In this document: piece by piece, positions 55,744 to 64,000 of the stretch
Position numbering within the stretch: position 1 is the first letter of the stretch
Layout: each line of letters starts with the position of its first letter
NCBI GenBank assembly: GCA_012861695.1
Contig: JAAOOA010000086.1
Span: forward strand, 1,737,501 to 1,801,500
Reading direction: 5' to 3'
DNA length: 64,000 nucleotides
From: Trematomus loennbergii
Taxonomy: Eukaryota; Chordata; Actinopteri; Perciformes; Nototheniidae
Position numbers and translations under genes: made by a program
The notes under the pieces: generated by a model
Databases searched by the model: none
What the model was told of the DNA's origin: nothing
What the model saw: only the letters and a program-made list of their open reading frames with translations

Positions 55744-57827
55744 TGGAGGCACCGATCCTCTTTCCCCCTGACCCCACCCTTCCCTTCATCCTCCACACCG
55801 ATGCCAGCAACAGTGGAGCAGGAGCCGTGCTGGCCCAGGTGACACCAGAAGGAGAGAGAGTAGTGGCCTACTATAGCAGAACATTTAACAAAGCTGAACT
55901 CCGCTACTGTGTCACCAGACAGGAACTGCTTGCTGTGGTCAGCGCCATCCGGCACTTCAGGTACTACCTAGGGGGCCTCCACTTCACAGTCCGGACTGAT
56001 CACTCTGCCTTACAGTGGCTCATGTCCTTCAAAGAACCAGAAGGCCAGCTGGCACGCTGGATTGAACAGTTACAAGCATATGACTTCACCATAATTCACA
56101 GACCTGGCGTGCAGCACGGCAACGCTGATGCACTCTCCCGCCGCCCCTGCTACAGTGATGACTGCCGCTACTGCGTGAAGAGAGAGACACAGGAGAGGGA
56201 ATGTCTACAGGCTGAGGTGATATGTGCAGCTGTGGGACCAGTCGGGGCATCAACTGACCATGGACTTTTAGCTGTAGATGCTGCCGAATGGAGGAAGAAT
56301 CAGGAGGGGGATGTCGACATCAGGCCGGTGACCGCTTGGGTGGCTGCACAACACAAACCCCGGTGGGAACAGATCTCTGAGTTTTCTCGTGCCACAAAAG
56401 GGCTATGGTCAATGTTCGAAGCCCTGTGGCTGTGTGATGGAGTGCTGCAGAGGGGGTGGAAGGAACCGGCTACAGGAGAGACACGGTGGCAGGTGGTGGT
56501 GCCGAGGACCCTGCGGGAGACGGTACTTCGGTCAGTGCATGGAACTCCAGGATCTGGTCACTTTGGGGTCTCTAAGACTCTCCGCCGCCTGCGACAGAGA
56601 TTCTACTGGGGCCAACACAGACGAGAGGTGGAAGATTACTGTCGCCGCTGCGACAGCTGCACTGCATGTAAGGGCCCTACCGACAGATCTCATGCCCAGC
56701 TCCAGCAATTTCCGGTAGAGTGCACAATGGAGAGGATCGGGATCGACGTTCTTGGGCCGTTTCCCCGCACAGAAAAAGGGAACCGCTACATCCTCACAGC
56801 CATGGACTACTTCACTAAGTGGCCTGAGGCATACAGCCTACCAAATCAAGAGGCAGAGACTATTGTGGATGCTTTGGTGGAGGGAATGTTTAGCAGATTC
56901 GGGGCGCCTGAAGTCATACACACAGACCAGGGCCGGAACTTTGAGTCCCGAGTGTTTAAGGCTATGTGCGAAAAACTGGGGTCCCATAAGACCCGCACCA
57001 CACCCCTTCACCCACAGAGCGACGGCCTCGTAGAAAGGTTCAACCGCACACTGGCTCAACAACTTGCCATAGTGACGGCGAAACACCAAAGAGACTGGGA
57101 CGCCCATGTCCCCCTCGTGCTGATGGCGTACCGGTCTGCGGCCAAAGATTCCACTTCCTGCTCCCCTGCCCTCCTCATGTTAGGAAGGGAGATGCGCACG
57201 CCAGGCGAGATGATGATGGGCTTACCCCCCGACGCTCCTGTGGACCCCCCAGGGTTCGAATATGCCAGGAAACTCCAGGAACGGTTGCAGTCTGCTCACG
57301 ACTTTGCCAGGCGCCAGCTACAGAGTGCAGGGGCGAGGCAGAAGAGGAACTACGACGTGCATGCTAGAGGATGGCATTTCAGTGCTAGCGAGTTGGTCTG
57401 GGTGTATAACCCACAGAGGAAGAAGGGAAGATGCCCAAAGCTGGACAGCAACTGGGAAGGGCCCTGCAGGGTTCTGGAGAGACTGAGTGAGGTCGTCTAC
57501 AGGGTCCAACTGCAGAGGAGAGGGAGAATAGTTGCTCTTCACCGGGACAGGTTGGCACCCTATCGGGGTACAGCGACACCACTAGGATCAGTTGGTGAGA
57601 CACAGCGGGCTAGGGACACTATTGTTTCTTCTTCCCAAACCCCCTCCCATGACCCAGCGACCTTGCCTGGTTCCCCACAACCTAGACTTTTTTTCCCTTG
57701 CCCTACTCTGAGCCCCACGGTGGGCCTGTTTCCCCCTGCCGCAGACCAGGCACGGCCGCAGAGAAATCGCAGACCCCCTAACCACCTGAGAGACTTTGTT
57801 TATTCCCTCGAGGACGAGGGACTTTGA
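55743..57827 (+). CDS. pol: Gypsy RNase H and integrase, open 694-codon frame
   Basis: RNase H: ILHTDASNSGAGAVLAQVTP (first Asp), YYSRTFNKAELRYCVTRQEL, VRTDHSALQWLMSF and GNADALSRRP. Integrase: zinc domain H..H and CRRCDSCTACKG. The catalytic DDE positions lie in GIDVLGPFPRTEKGNRYIL, VIHTDQGRNFES and GLVERFNRTLAQQLA. The C-terminal domain is near KKGRCPKLDSNWEGPCRVL. The whole part is uninterrupted, in contrast to the deleted RT upstream. It has no RT, so transposition would depend on another copy. Confidence 0.88.
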   Translation: MEAPILFPPDPTLPFILHTDASNSGAGAVLAQVTPEGERVVAYYSRTFNKAELRYCVTRQELLAVVSAIRHFRYYLGGLHFTVRTDHSALQWLMSFKEPEGQLARWIEQLQAYDFTIIHRPGVQHGNADALSRRPCYSDDCRYCVKRETQERECLQAEVICAAVGPVGASTDHGLLAVDAAEWRKNQEGDVDIRPVTAWVAAQHKPRWEQISEFSRATKGLWSMFEALWLCDGVLQRGWKEPATGETRWQVVVPRTLRETVLRSVHGTPGSGHFGVSKTLRRLRQRFYWGQHRREVEDYCRRCDSCTACKGPTDRSHAQLQQFPVECTMERIGIDVLGPFPRTEKGNRYILTAMDYFTKWPEAYSLPNQEAETIVDALVEGMFSRFGAPEVIHTDQGRNFESRVFKAMCEKLGSHKTRTTPLHPQSDGLVERFNRTLAQQLAIVTAKHQRDWDAHVPLVLMAYRSAAKDSTSCSPALLMLGREMRTPGEMMMGLPPDAPVDPPGFEYARKLQERLQSAHDFARRQLQSAGARQKRNYDVHARGWHFSASELVWVYNPQRKKGRCPKLDSNWEGPCRVLERLSEVVYRVQLQRRGRIVALHRDRLAPYRGTATPLGSVGETQRARDTIVSSSQTPSHDPATLPGSPQPRLFFPCPTLSPTVGLFPPAADQARPQRNRRPPNHLRDFVYSLEDEGL

Positions 57828-57839
57828 GGGGGGGGAATG

Positions 57840-58201
57840 TGTAACGGACTGGTTATAATGTTGATGTTTGATGTGTTTGTTGTTCAGAGTTGTTTGCATT
57901 TTACAGAGTGTCAGTGAACGTGCCACTGTTTTGATGGACGGTTCTTGTGACCTGTAGCTGTGGGTTTGGGTGGGAGAGTGTTGTCTGGTTGGTTGGGGCT
58001 GGAAGAGGGAGGTTCCTGGAGGGGGAGACGCGGGAAGCGAGAGAGGAGCTAGGGGAATATGTGACGGAGAGTGAGGATATACGACAGAGTTAGTGGATTG
58101 TTTGGCGTGGTTATGGCCAACAGTAACCTGTGATCTGTATAATAAACTCCCGGATAAAGGACAAACCAAGCCTCCCTGTGTTCCTGTAGCGAGACGCTAC
58201 A
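57840..58201 (+). repeat. 3' LTR of Ty3/gypsy element
   Basis: A 362-bp direct repeat of 53169-53526, preceded by a purine tract. The 5' LTR is shorter by four single bases. Confidence 0.93.
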
Positions 58202-58508
58202 GTATTATTGTATGAGAGAGGTTCCAGGTTGAATTGAGGCGAATATTTGTAATGTTCAGAGGTTGTTGTGTTTAATATTCATGAGAATATTTGTCATTGT
58301 TCAAATGATAATAAACAAACATATAAAGCATATTTGTCCACTCATAGGTTGATAAGAGTATTAAAAACTTGAAAGATATCCCTCTAAGGTACATTTAGAA
58401 CAGATAAAAAATGTGCGATTAATTTGCGATTAATCGCGATTAACTATGGACAATCATGCGATTAATCGCGATTAAATATTTTAATCGACTGACAGCCCTA
58501 ATTATAAC

Positions 58509-58863
58509 AATTGTGCATTTTATGAGAAAAGCATGACATTTCTAACATAGTTAGTGCATACCATAAGGTTTATTTTCAGATGTGGAGGGAAGTCAGATTT
58601 GACCTGTGAGGACCGTGAGAGGTCAAATCCAAGATGGCCGCCAGTCTCTCGGGTCAAATGTTCAAACACGCTTAATTTTAGAACCAAACATTGTAGAAAA
58701 ACATTTAAGGTGTCATATCCAACTAAATTAGGGATGCCCAATCATTTGGTGATACTTTTGAGGTTGCCAGAATTCAAGAAAATGCATTTAGGTGAAGATA
58801 AAGGTAGAAATTGACCAAAGATAAGCTGTCTATCAGTTGAAATTTGCAAAATTGCAAATTATT

Positions 58864-58903
<40 letters not shown>

Positions 58904-59224
58904 TATCAACTTATCATCAGCTAGATACATGACATAAAAGTAACAGTCAAATCCAAGATGGCCGCCAGTCCTCTGTGTTTAATGTCCACGTTTTTTTAAA
59001 TGTTGGAACCAAACGATGTAGAAAATAATGTGTCATTGAATGTGTCATTTCCACCTAAATTGGGGATGCCCATTCATTTGATGATACTTTTGAGATCGCC
59101 AGAATTAAAGACAATTAATTTAGATCAAGGACAAGGTCAAATTACATTAAACTTTTGGATTCGACCTATGCAATATAGTGAAATGTGCTTCATCGTTTGG
59201 TTCCAAAATTTAAAAAAACATAAA
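58509..59224 (+). repeat. Diverged tandem pair of about 200-bp units around a (TG)n run
   Basis: Unit A (58618-58800) and unit B (58948-59150) share CAAATCCAAGATGGCCGCCA, ACCAAAC-ATGTAGAAAA wording, GGGATGCCCA-TCATTTG and GATACTTTTGAG. A (TG)n run lies between them at 58867-58901. No protein is credible. The block takes the place of missing L1 RT sequence between the hAT element and 59225. Confidence 0.7.
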
Positions 59225-60745
59225 AGGAATAAGAGACAAAGGGGGGGAAGAACACAAAATGTCACTATTCGCAGACGATATATTAACATATATAAGTGAG
59301 CCTTCCTCATCTATTCCAGCTTTGTTGAACAATCTTAATGAATACGGGGAGATATCAGGTTATTTGACCAATGAAGCAAAATCTGTAGCTATCATGATCC
59401 AGCAGGGTTGGAGGGTCAGGTTACATTTAAATGGGCCACAAAAGGATTCAAATATTTGGGTATTAATATTACTCCTGTCACATCTCAGCTATTTGAGGCA
59501 AACTATGGGAAACTGATAAATGAGATTAAAAAAGATGTTGACAGGTGGGGAATTCTACCTCTTAATCTAACGGGAAGAATAGAAACGGTTAGGATGAATA
59601 TACTGCCAAGACTTTTATTCCTGTTCCAGTCATTGCATATTGTGATCCCTAAATCTACTTTTAAATTACTGGACAAAATAATATCAAAATTCCTGTGTCA
59701 AAATAGAAAACCGAGAATTAAATATAAAACACTTCTATGTACAAAAGAAAATGGAGGGTTGAATCTACCTAATTTAAAATATTACTACTGGGCAGCACAA
59801 ATTAGAGCAATAATTATGTGGATAACTGAAGACACAGAAACAATTTGGGTTGATATGGAACAAAAATCATGTAATAATGTACCTGTGGGAGCACTTCCAT
59901 TTTTGACAGAAAAGGCACAGAAACGGTTGGGGACTTGCAATGAGTGGATCAGGGTGACGATGAAGATATGGTCAGAGGTACAGAAGGAATTAAAACTGTC
60001 AAACTCTATTAGCAGGGCCACTAAAATAGCTACAAACCCAGACTTTTTACCATCTATTATGGACTCAGGATTTAAAACTTGGGAAAATAAGGGGTTAATA
60101 TATATTACACAACTCTTTACTGGACAAACCATTAAATCATTTGAACAACTGAAACAGGAATGTAACCTACCATCCTGTGACTTTTATAGATTCCTGCAAC
60201 TGAGACAATACCTTCAGAAGCATAAGGAATGGGAAAACATTCGCAAAGCCCCATCTAAACTAGAGGAACTGTTAATGACATATACAGGGGACGAGACAAA
60301 AAAAGGGGCTATATCAAAACTTTACAAGGTACTACATTATGAATGTAACGGCAACAATAAGGATGTCAAAGAAAAATGGGAGTTGGAAGCGAATATCATA
60401 ATATGTGACGAGAATTGGGAAGAAACATTCAAGGTGGGACATACAATAACAAACAGTCCAACATGGAGGGAATTTGATTGGAAGGTGAAAATTAGATATT
60501 TGAACACCTCATCTATCACTTCAAAGTATAGCAATACCTCTCATTTGTGCTGGAGGGGCTGTGGACGGGTGGGAGACTTCACACATATATTTTGGGACTG
60601 TCCAAACATTCAGGGCTTCTGGAAGGATGTTCAAAAGGAGATTAAACGGGTGCTGGGCATTACATTTAATTTGGACCCAGCACTTTATATACTGGGTATA
60701 CTGCCCAGTGAGATCACTTTATATACTGGGTATACTGCCCAGTGA
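59225..60745 (+). pseudogene. L1 ORF2 C-terminal half
   Basis: Starts with the RT catalytic strand (SLFADDILTYI). After a frame change near 59405 it is open for 445 codons. It includes VTSQLFEANYGKLINEIKKD, KFLCQNRKPRIKYKTLLC, GGLNLPNLKYYYWAAQIRAI and the C-terminal Cys block LCWRGCGRVGDFTHIFWDCP. It belongs to the L1 copy that begins at 51003. Confidence 0.85.
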
Positions 60746-60850
60746 GATCACTTTATATACTGGGTATACTGCCCAGTGAGATCACTTTATATACTGGGTA
60801 TACTGCCCAGTGAGATCACTTTATATACTGGGTATACTGCCCAGTGAGAT
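60680..60850 (+). repeat. 34-bp tandem repeat, five units, inside L1 ORF2
   Basis: The unit includes CTTTATATACTGGGTATACT and GCCCAGTGAGATCA. It contains the hairpin ACTGGG-N7-CCCAGT. The first unit encodes ALYILGILPSE of the L1 protein; later units repeat it in rotating frames because 34 is not a multiple of three. Confidence 0.92.
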
Positions 60851-61076
60851 GAACAGAAATGTAGCTTTCTTACTAAGAATTCTTCTTCTAATTGCAGAAA
60901 AAATGACTTCACTTATTTTTATTCACTGCACTTGTACTTGTTTCATCTCGATGGTAAAGCACTGGCTAATGATTAACCCTGGTGTACAACAGCTGCAGTT
61001 ATGTAAGCATCTCCATGTATGTTCTATTGATGTTATGTATGAAAAAAAAAAAAAAGTAAAAAGAAAAGAAAAGGGG

Positions 61077-61500
61077 CCTGGCGTTGACCAAGACGCCTCC
61101 GTGCATATATCCTCCACACTCACCCCGTTGAATAAAGCTGTTGATGCAGCCACAGCTCGTGTGGAGTGCGCACGGACCCCCGTGGGACAGGCTCTCCCTG
61201 CCTGCTCGTAGGCGTGTGTAATGCCTCCACAAAGCCAGCCTGCCAGGCGTTTCTTGGACAGAGCTTTTCCAGTCGCCCCCGAAGCACACGAACAGCTGTT
61301 CAGTGCGTCTCAGGGCAGCCGTGCGCTCCACATAATATGCTAACGCGCGCACCGGGCAGAGGAGGTGTAATTTAGCTTCCCTGGCCCCACCATGGGGTGG
61401 AAGACTAAAACCCCCCAACTGAATAGCAGGGTCACCAACTTTGGGTACCTGGCTGGAGTGAGATTTTGATATCATGGGTTTAATTACACATATGCGCACG
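61077..61500 (-). pseudogene. DIRS-like tyrosine recombinase, C-terminal part
   Basis: Minus-strand translation shows HLLCPVRALAYYVERTAALR, RTEQLFVCFGG and then, with frame changes, GVSVEDICTEASWSTP. The layout CPVRAL..Y..RT...R..LFV.FG to S.EDIC..ASW..P is that of DIRS-element tyrosine recombinases. The last part, with the expected catalytic Tyr, is absent at the L1 tail border (about 61076). Confidence 0.75.
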
Positions 61501-61654
61501 AAATGACTGTTTTCGTGTCAGCAGCGAGACCTTAGCATATATATAGGATATATATACAATATATACAAATACACAATAATGGACACAGACTATAAAGGGC
61601 ACACAGTTTCATTCACTAATGAAAGTCAAACACATGTTTGTTTCCACTGTTTTA
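61501..61654. other. AT-rich spacer
   Basis: TATA-rich sequence separating the recombinase fragment from a TIR element. Nothing else recognised. Confidence 0.3.
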
Positions 61655-61922
61655 TTGTGTGCCTGTCGCGATAAGCAATTAATTGACTTATCGTACGATA
61701 AATAAAAATGAACTCGATAACTTTTCTGACCTCGATAAATTGCCATTTACATGAGGATGTGACTAGCAGTTTGAAAGGATGTACTTGAATTATTATTATA
61801 TATTATCATTATGTCAGTGGTCTAAAATGGTCACACAACGGTGCCGACAATATTATCGTTTATCGCAATAATTTCCGGGAAAATGTATCCAACAAAATTA
61901 ATTATCGTGAGAGGCCTATACA
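61655..61922. mobile_element. Short TIR element of the GCCTGTCGCGATAA type
   Basis: The left end GCCTGTCGCGATAAGCAATT and the right end ATTATCGTGAGAGGCCTA are inverted with differences. The interior is full of ATCG/CGAT words (TTATCGTACGATAA, TATCGTTTATCGCAATAA). I remember such ends from fish hAT-type MITEs, but the target duplication is not clear. Confidence 0.5.
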
Positions 61923-63038
61923 TGAAACACACACACAAACAAATCTACAGACTTACTCCAAACTGCCAAATATATTAATTAACACACTCTCACTCTCATA
62001 TACTCTTTGACTCTATTTTGGCCTAGTAGAACAATAAGCAGCAGACTTTTACTTTTTTATCATTTCTACTGGATCTTAGATCTGCGCATGCGCAATACGG
62101 GTCGGCAGCTCCAGAGTATTTTTGTTGGGTAATCTATGTTAGGGCTAACCCATACAGTGGTGGGGCTCAAGTCAGTATTTGCAATGTAATTACATACACG
62201 CTCCCCCCGACAGTGAAACGCCACGCGTGAGGTTTAGATTATTTCCCTGTCTCAATCCAAATTGAACTGTATGAAATAAAAAGGCACATTTGTCTTGTAG
62301 TAAATAAAAAGGGCGACCTGGAGCCAATCCTGCAATTTCCCCACAGGGGAAAGAGTTGACATGCTGAAAACCCAACCTCTGCAGGGGGGTCTGGGGGGAT
62401 TCTCCCCCAGGAGATCTTTTGAAATACTAACATAAAATACACATTCTGGTACTCTCTTGAGAAGAAAAATAAATAAATCTATTACTACACGACATATTTA
62501 AAAAAATGAATGCCATTTTAGTTGTTACTTTGTTCTGAAAGCTGAACCTGCTGCAGCAGTGCTGCTCCTCACAGAGAGAAGAAGGAAGAGGCTGTGTGAA
62601 TTACTTTACATTGTGGATAAGGGTGGATAGCCCCCATTGTTCTGTGTGTCAAAATGAAAGACAGCCCACACACCTATCAATCATCAAACCGTGGGGTCTT
62701 ATTTCATTACGTGTTGATTTCTATCAACACGTAATGTTGTATCGATGTATATAGAGATGTACTACCGCAAAAGTATTCTCCGTCGGGACTTCCTGCAACA
62801 ACACCACGCCGTTATCGTGATTCTGATTGGCCAGAAGACATTATCAAAGATGTTCTATTAAGAAGACGATCACTACGTGACAAAAGTTTTCAAAACCGTT
62901 TCTAGTCTTCGTATTTTTGTTTTTGGCGTGAGAATAGTTTGGGCAGCGTGAGAGCGTGAGATTGAGAGTGAAAGCGTGTGTCACACGCCAGATCCGTGAG
63001 AGTTGGCAACCCGGTAGCCCTCGACCTGATCGCACTCC
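61923..63038. other. Insert separating the two halves of the recombinase
   Basis: Interspersed-repeat-like sequence (GTCTGGGGGGATTCTCCCCC near 62389, GCGCATGCGCAATACGGG near 62085) with no coding region. It includes a perfect 14-bp-arm hairpin at 62705-62736. Confidence 0.4.
62705..62736. repeat. Perfect hairpin, 14-bp arms, 4-nt loop
   Basis: CATTACGTGTTGAT and ATCAACACGTAATG flank TTCT. The function is unknown. Confidence 0.93.
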
Positions 63039-64000
63039 TTAGGCTCTTGGGCACAAAGGAGGGGTTGGTCTGAGTGTCGCCCCGCTCCGGTCACCCCGAA
63101 TCAGTAAACAGCTCGGGCTCACCGACAGAGCGATTAACTCGGACACTCTCTTGGCTGACGTTAAGGCAAGTAGCAACGCTGTCTTCCACGACAGTGCTTT
63201 CAGGGAGGAGAGCTCAAGAGGCTCAAATGGATCTGTGACCAGAGCCTCTCCGCTGTGGCCAACAGGGCGGCGGAGCGGACTCCGCCCTGCCTGTTGATAT
63301 AAGCCACTGTGGTGCTGTTGTTGCTCCTGACCATTACATGTCTCCCCCGAATTAGGGGCATGAAATCCTGAAGGACCAACACTACTGCCCGTAGCTCTAG
63401 GAGGTTGCTGTGTTGTGTTTCTGTTAGAGCCCAGCGCCCACCTATAGCTCTCCCCAGGCAGGTCCCTCCCCATCCTGTTCTGGATGCGTCCGTGAACACT
63501 GTGATGTAGGAGGTTACCCGTCCCAGTGGAGACCCCCTCCGGAGGCGCCCGGGAGACCCCCAGAACCGGAGGTTGCCCTCCACTGAGGGGGGGATGGTCA
63601 CCTGACGCCGTTTGTGCCTCTTGGGATCCAAACGCAGGCTGGAGAACCACCTCTGCAGGCGGCGCATATGTAGTAACCCCAACGGGACCACAACGTGAGC
63701 AGCCGCCATGAGACCCAGAGTCTGCATGACAGTTAAAGCTGTCACTGTTGCCCCCTGTCGCAGCCTGTGCACGCCCTGAGAAGGGACGCACGTCTGCTCT
63801 CTGACAGGGTGGCACGCAGCGCGCCTGCATCGAGCACCACTCCCAAATACAACGCCTGTTGGTGAGGGATGGGGGTGCTCTTTTTCCAATTGATCGCAAA
63901 GCCTAACTTAGTTAGGTGTGTGATCAATCATGCTGTGCAAAGCATTGCCTGTTCCCTGGACCCGGCCATGACTATGAGGTCGTCTAGGTAAAAGAAAACT
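63039..64000 (-). pseudogene. DIRS-like RT, RNase H and recombinase N-terminal part
   Basis: Minus-strand order from the window edge: the RT catalytic motif FYLDDLIVMAG (near 63965), KLGFAINWKKSTPIPHQQAL, YLGVVLDAGALRATLS, the RNase H block ITVFTDASRTGWGGTCLG and NLLELRAVVLVL. Then comes the recombinase start LSSLKALSWKTALLLALTSA and KRVSELIALSVSP. Frame changes and a stop at about 63921 break it. The recombinase continues at 61077-61500 after an insert. The order RT, RNase H, tyrosine recombinase without an integrase identifies a DIRS-like element. Confidence 0.8.

Larger units (their letters stand above)
53169..58201 (+). mobile_element. Ty3/gypsy LTR retrotransposon, internally deleted
   Basis: Order: LTR, primer-binding site, gag, protease, truncated RT, RNase H, integrase, purine tract (AGGGGGGGGAATG at 57827-57838), LTR. 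It is flanked by GTAT (53165-53168 and 58202-58205; AGTAT if the border is moved one base). It sits inside a hAT element beside a CACTCA repeat. The LTRs differ at two substitutions and four one-base indels, so the insertion is young. Confidence 0.93.
52487..58508. mobile_element. hAT element (TAGGGCTGTCA termini) carrying a gypsy insertion
   Basis: The element 52495-58500 begins TAGGGCTGTCAAGTTAACGC and ends in sequence whose complement is TAGGGCTGTCAGTCGATTAA. The 8-bp ATTATAAC flanks it on both sides (52487-52494 and 58501-58508), diagnostic of hAT. Both ends are rich in TTAATCGCGATTAA or GTTAACGCG words that form secondary structure. Without the gypsy insertion it is about 970 bp. Confidence 0.9.
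51003..61076 (+). mobile_element. L1-like LINE, 5'-truncated and heavily interrupted
   Basis: ORF1 C-terminal part at 51010-51370 (YFNQDY, KLKDKNVKAQSPYPAQLNVF, the pattern of L1 ORF1 C-terminal domains). ORF2 starts at 51820 with the endonuclease (FNIVSYNVHGLNHP, LLQETHL, ILNVYAPNEEN, SDHAPITL near 52440). The coding sequence is broken at 52494 by a hAT element. A duplicated non-L1 segment follows at 58509-59224. RT resumes at 59225 (MSLFADDILTYI, FKYLGINI) and runs open to 60745 (445 codons from 59408) with ILPRLLFLFQ, KENGGLNLPNL and HIFWDCPNIQGFW. A-rich tail at about 61048-61076. The RT part before SLFADD is missing. Confidence 0.85.

Noticed and set aside
57588..58169. 193-codon minus-strand frame
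   Set aside because: It is antisense to the end of pol and the 3' LTR of the gypsy element. The same peptide appears at the 5' LTR (53229-53489).

Overview
The window is vertebrate nuclear DNA, almost certainly from a teleost and probably a percomorph. It has spliced exons with GT/AG borders, tRNA-derived SINEs of fish type, L1, L2 and Rex1-like LINEs, a Ty3/gypsy LTR element, a DIRS-like tyrosine-recombinase element, several DNA-transposon families and long CA microsatellites. No bacterial operon, CRISPR array or non-coding RNA gene was recognised.

Two host genes fill the left half and are transcribed divergently. abcf1 (ABC50, an ABC-F ATPase of translation initiation) is on the minus strand. 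Its start codon is at 17646 and eleven exons can be read down to 4902; the rest lies left of the window or is displaced by an L1 copy. stx12 (a Qa-SNARE of endosomes) is on the plus strand, coding from 20428 to 29191 in nine exons, and is complete. The about 2.8 kb between the two start codons holds LINE and fish-repeat fragments. Each side carries one copy of a CTCF-like motif, in the same orientation relative to its gene. Both genes keep all visible splice sites, yet together they carry nine single-base length changes, mostly in short homopolymers. The two LTRs of the gypsy element show the same kind of excess, so assembly indels are a serious alternative to pseudogenisation.

From 29.2 to 36.4 kb there is no recognised gene. 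A 40-bp minisatellite there has been split by three different DNA-transposon-like insertions, one of them a 605-bp fold-back palindrome. A 132-bp open exon-like block at 35416-35547 is unidentified. From 36.4 to 47.7 kb the window is stacked transposons: a MITE, a nearly complete LINE with a 2A-like motif, a TA-flanked element holding a hAT element and a SINE, and a Rex1-like LINE interrupted by a long-TIR element that carries a THAP-domain exon. From 47.7 to 49.4 kb lie broken pieces of a zranb1 (TRABID) coding exon, separated by a SINE that itself carries a PIF/Harbinger element.

The right end is a nest. A 5'-truncated L1 (about 51.0-61.1 kb) contains a hAT element (52495-58500, 8-bp target duplication). 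The hAT element contains a gypsy LTR retrotransposon (53169-58201) whose reverse transcriptase has an internal deletion. The L1 tail abuts DIRS-like RT/RNase H/tyrosine-recombinase fragments that run to the window edge. All family calls are by eye from motifs, terminal repeats and target duplications; no database search was possible.
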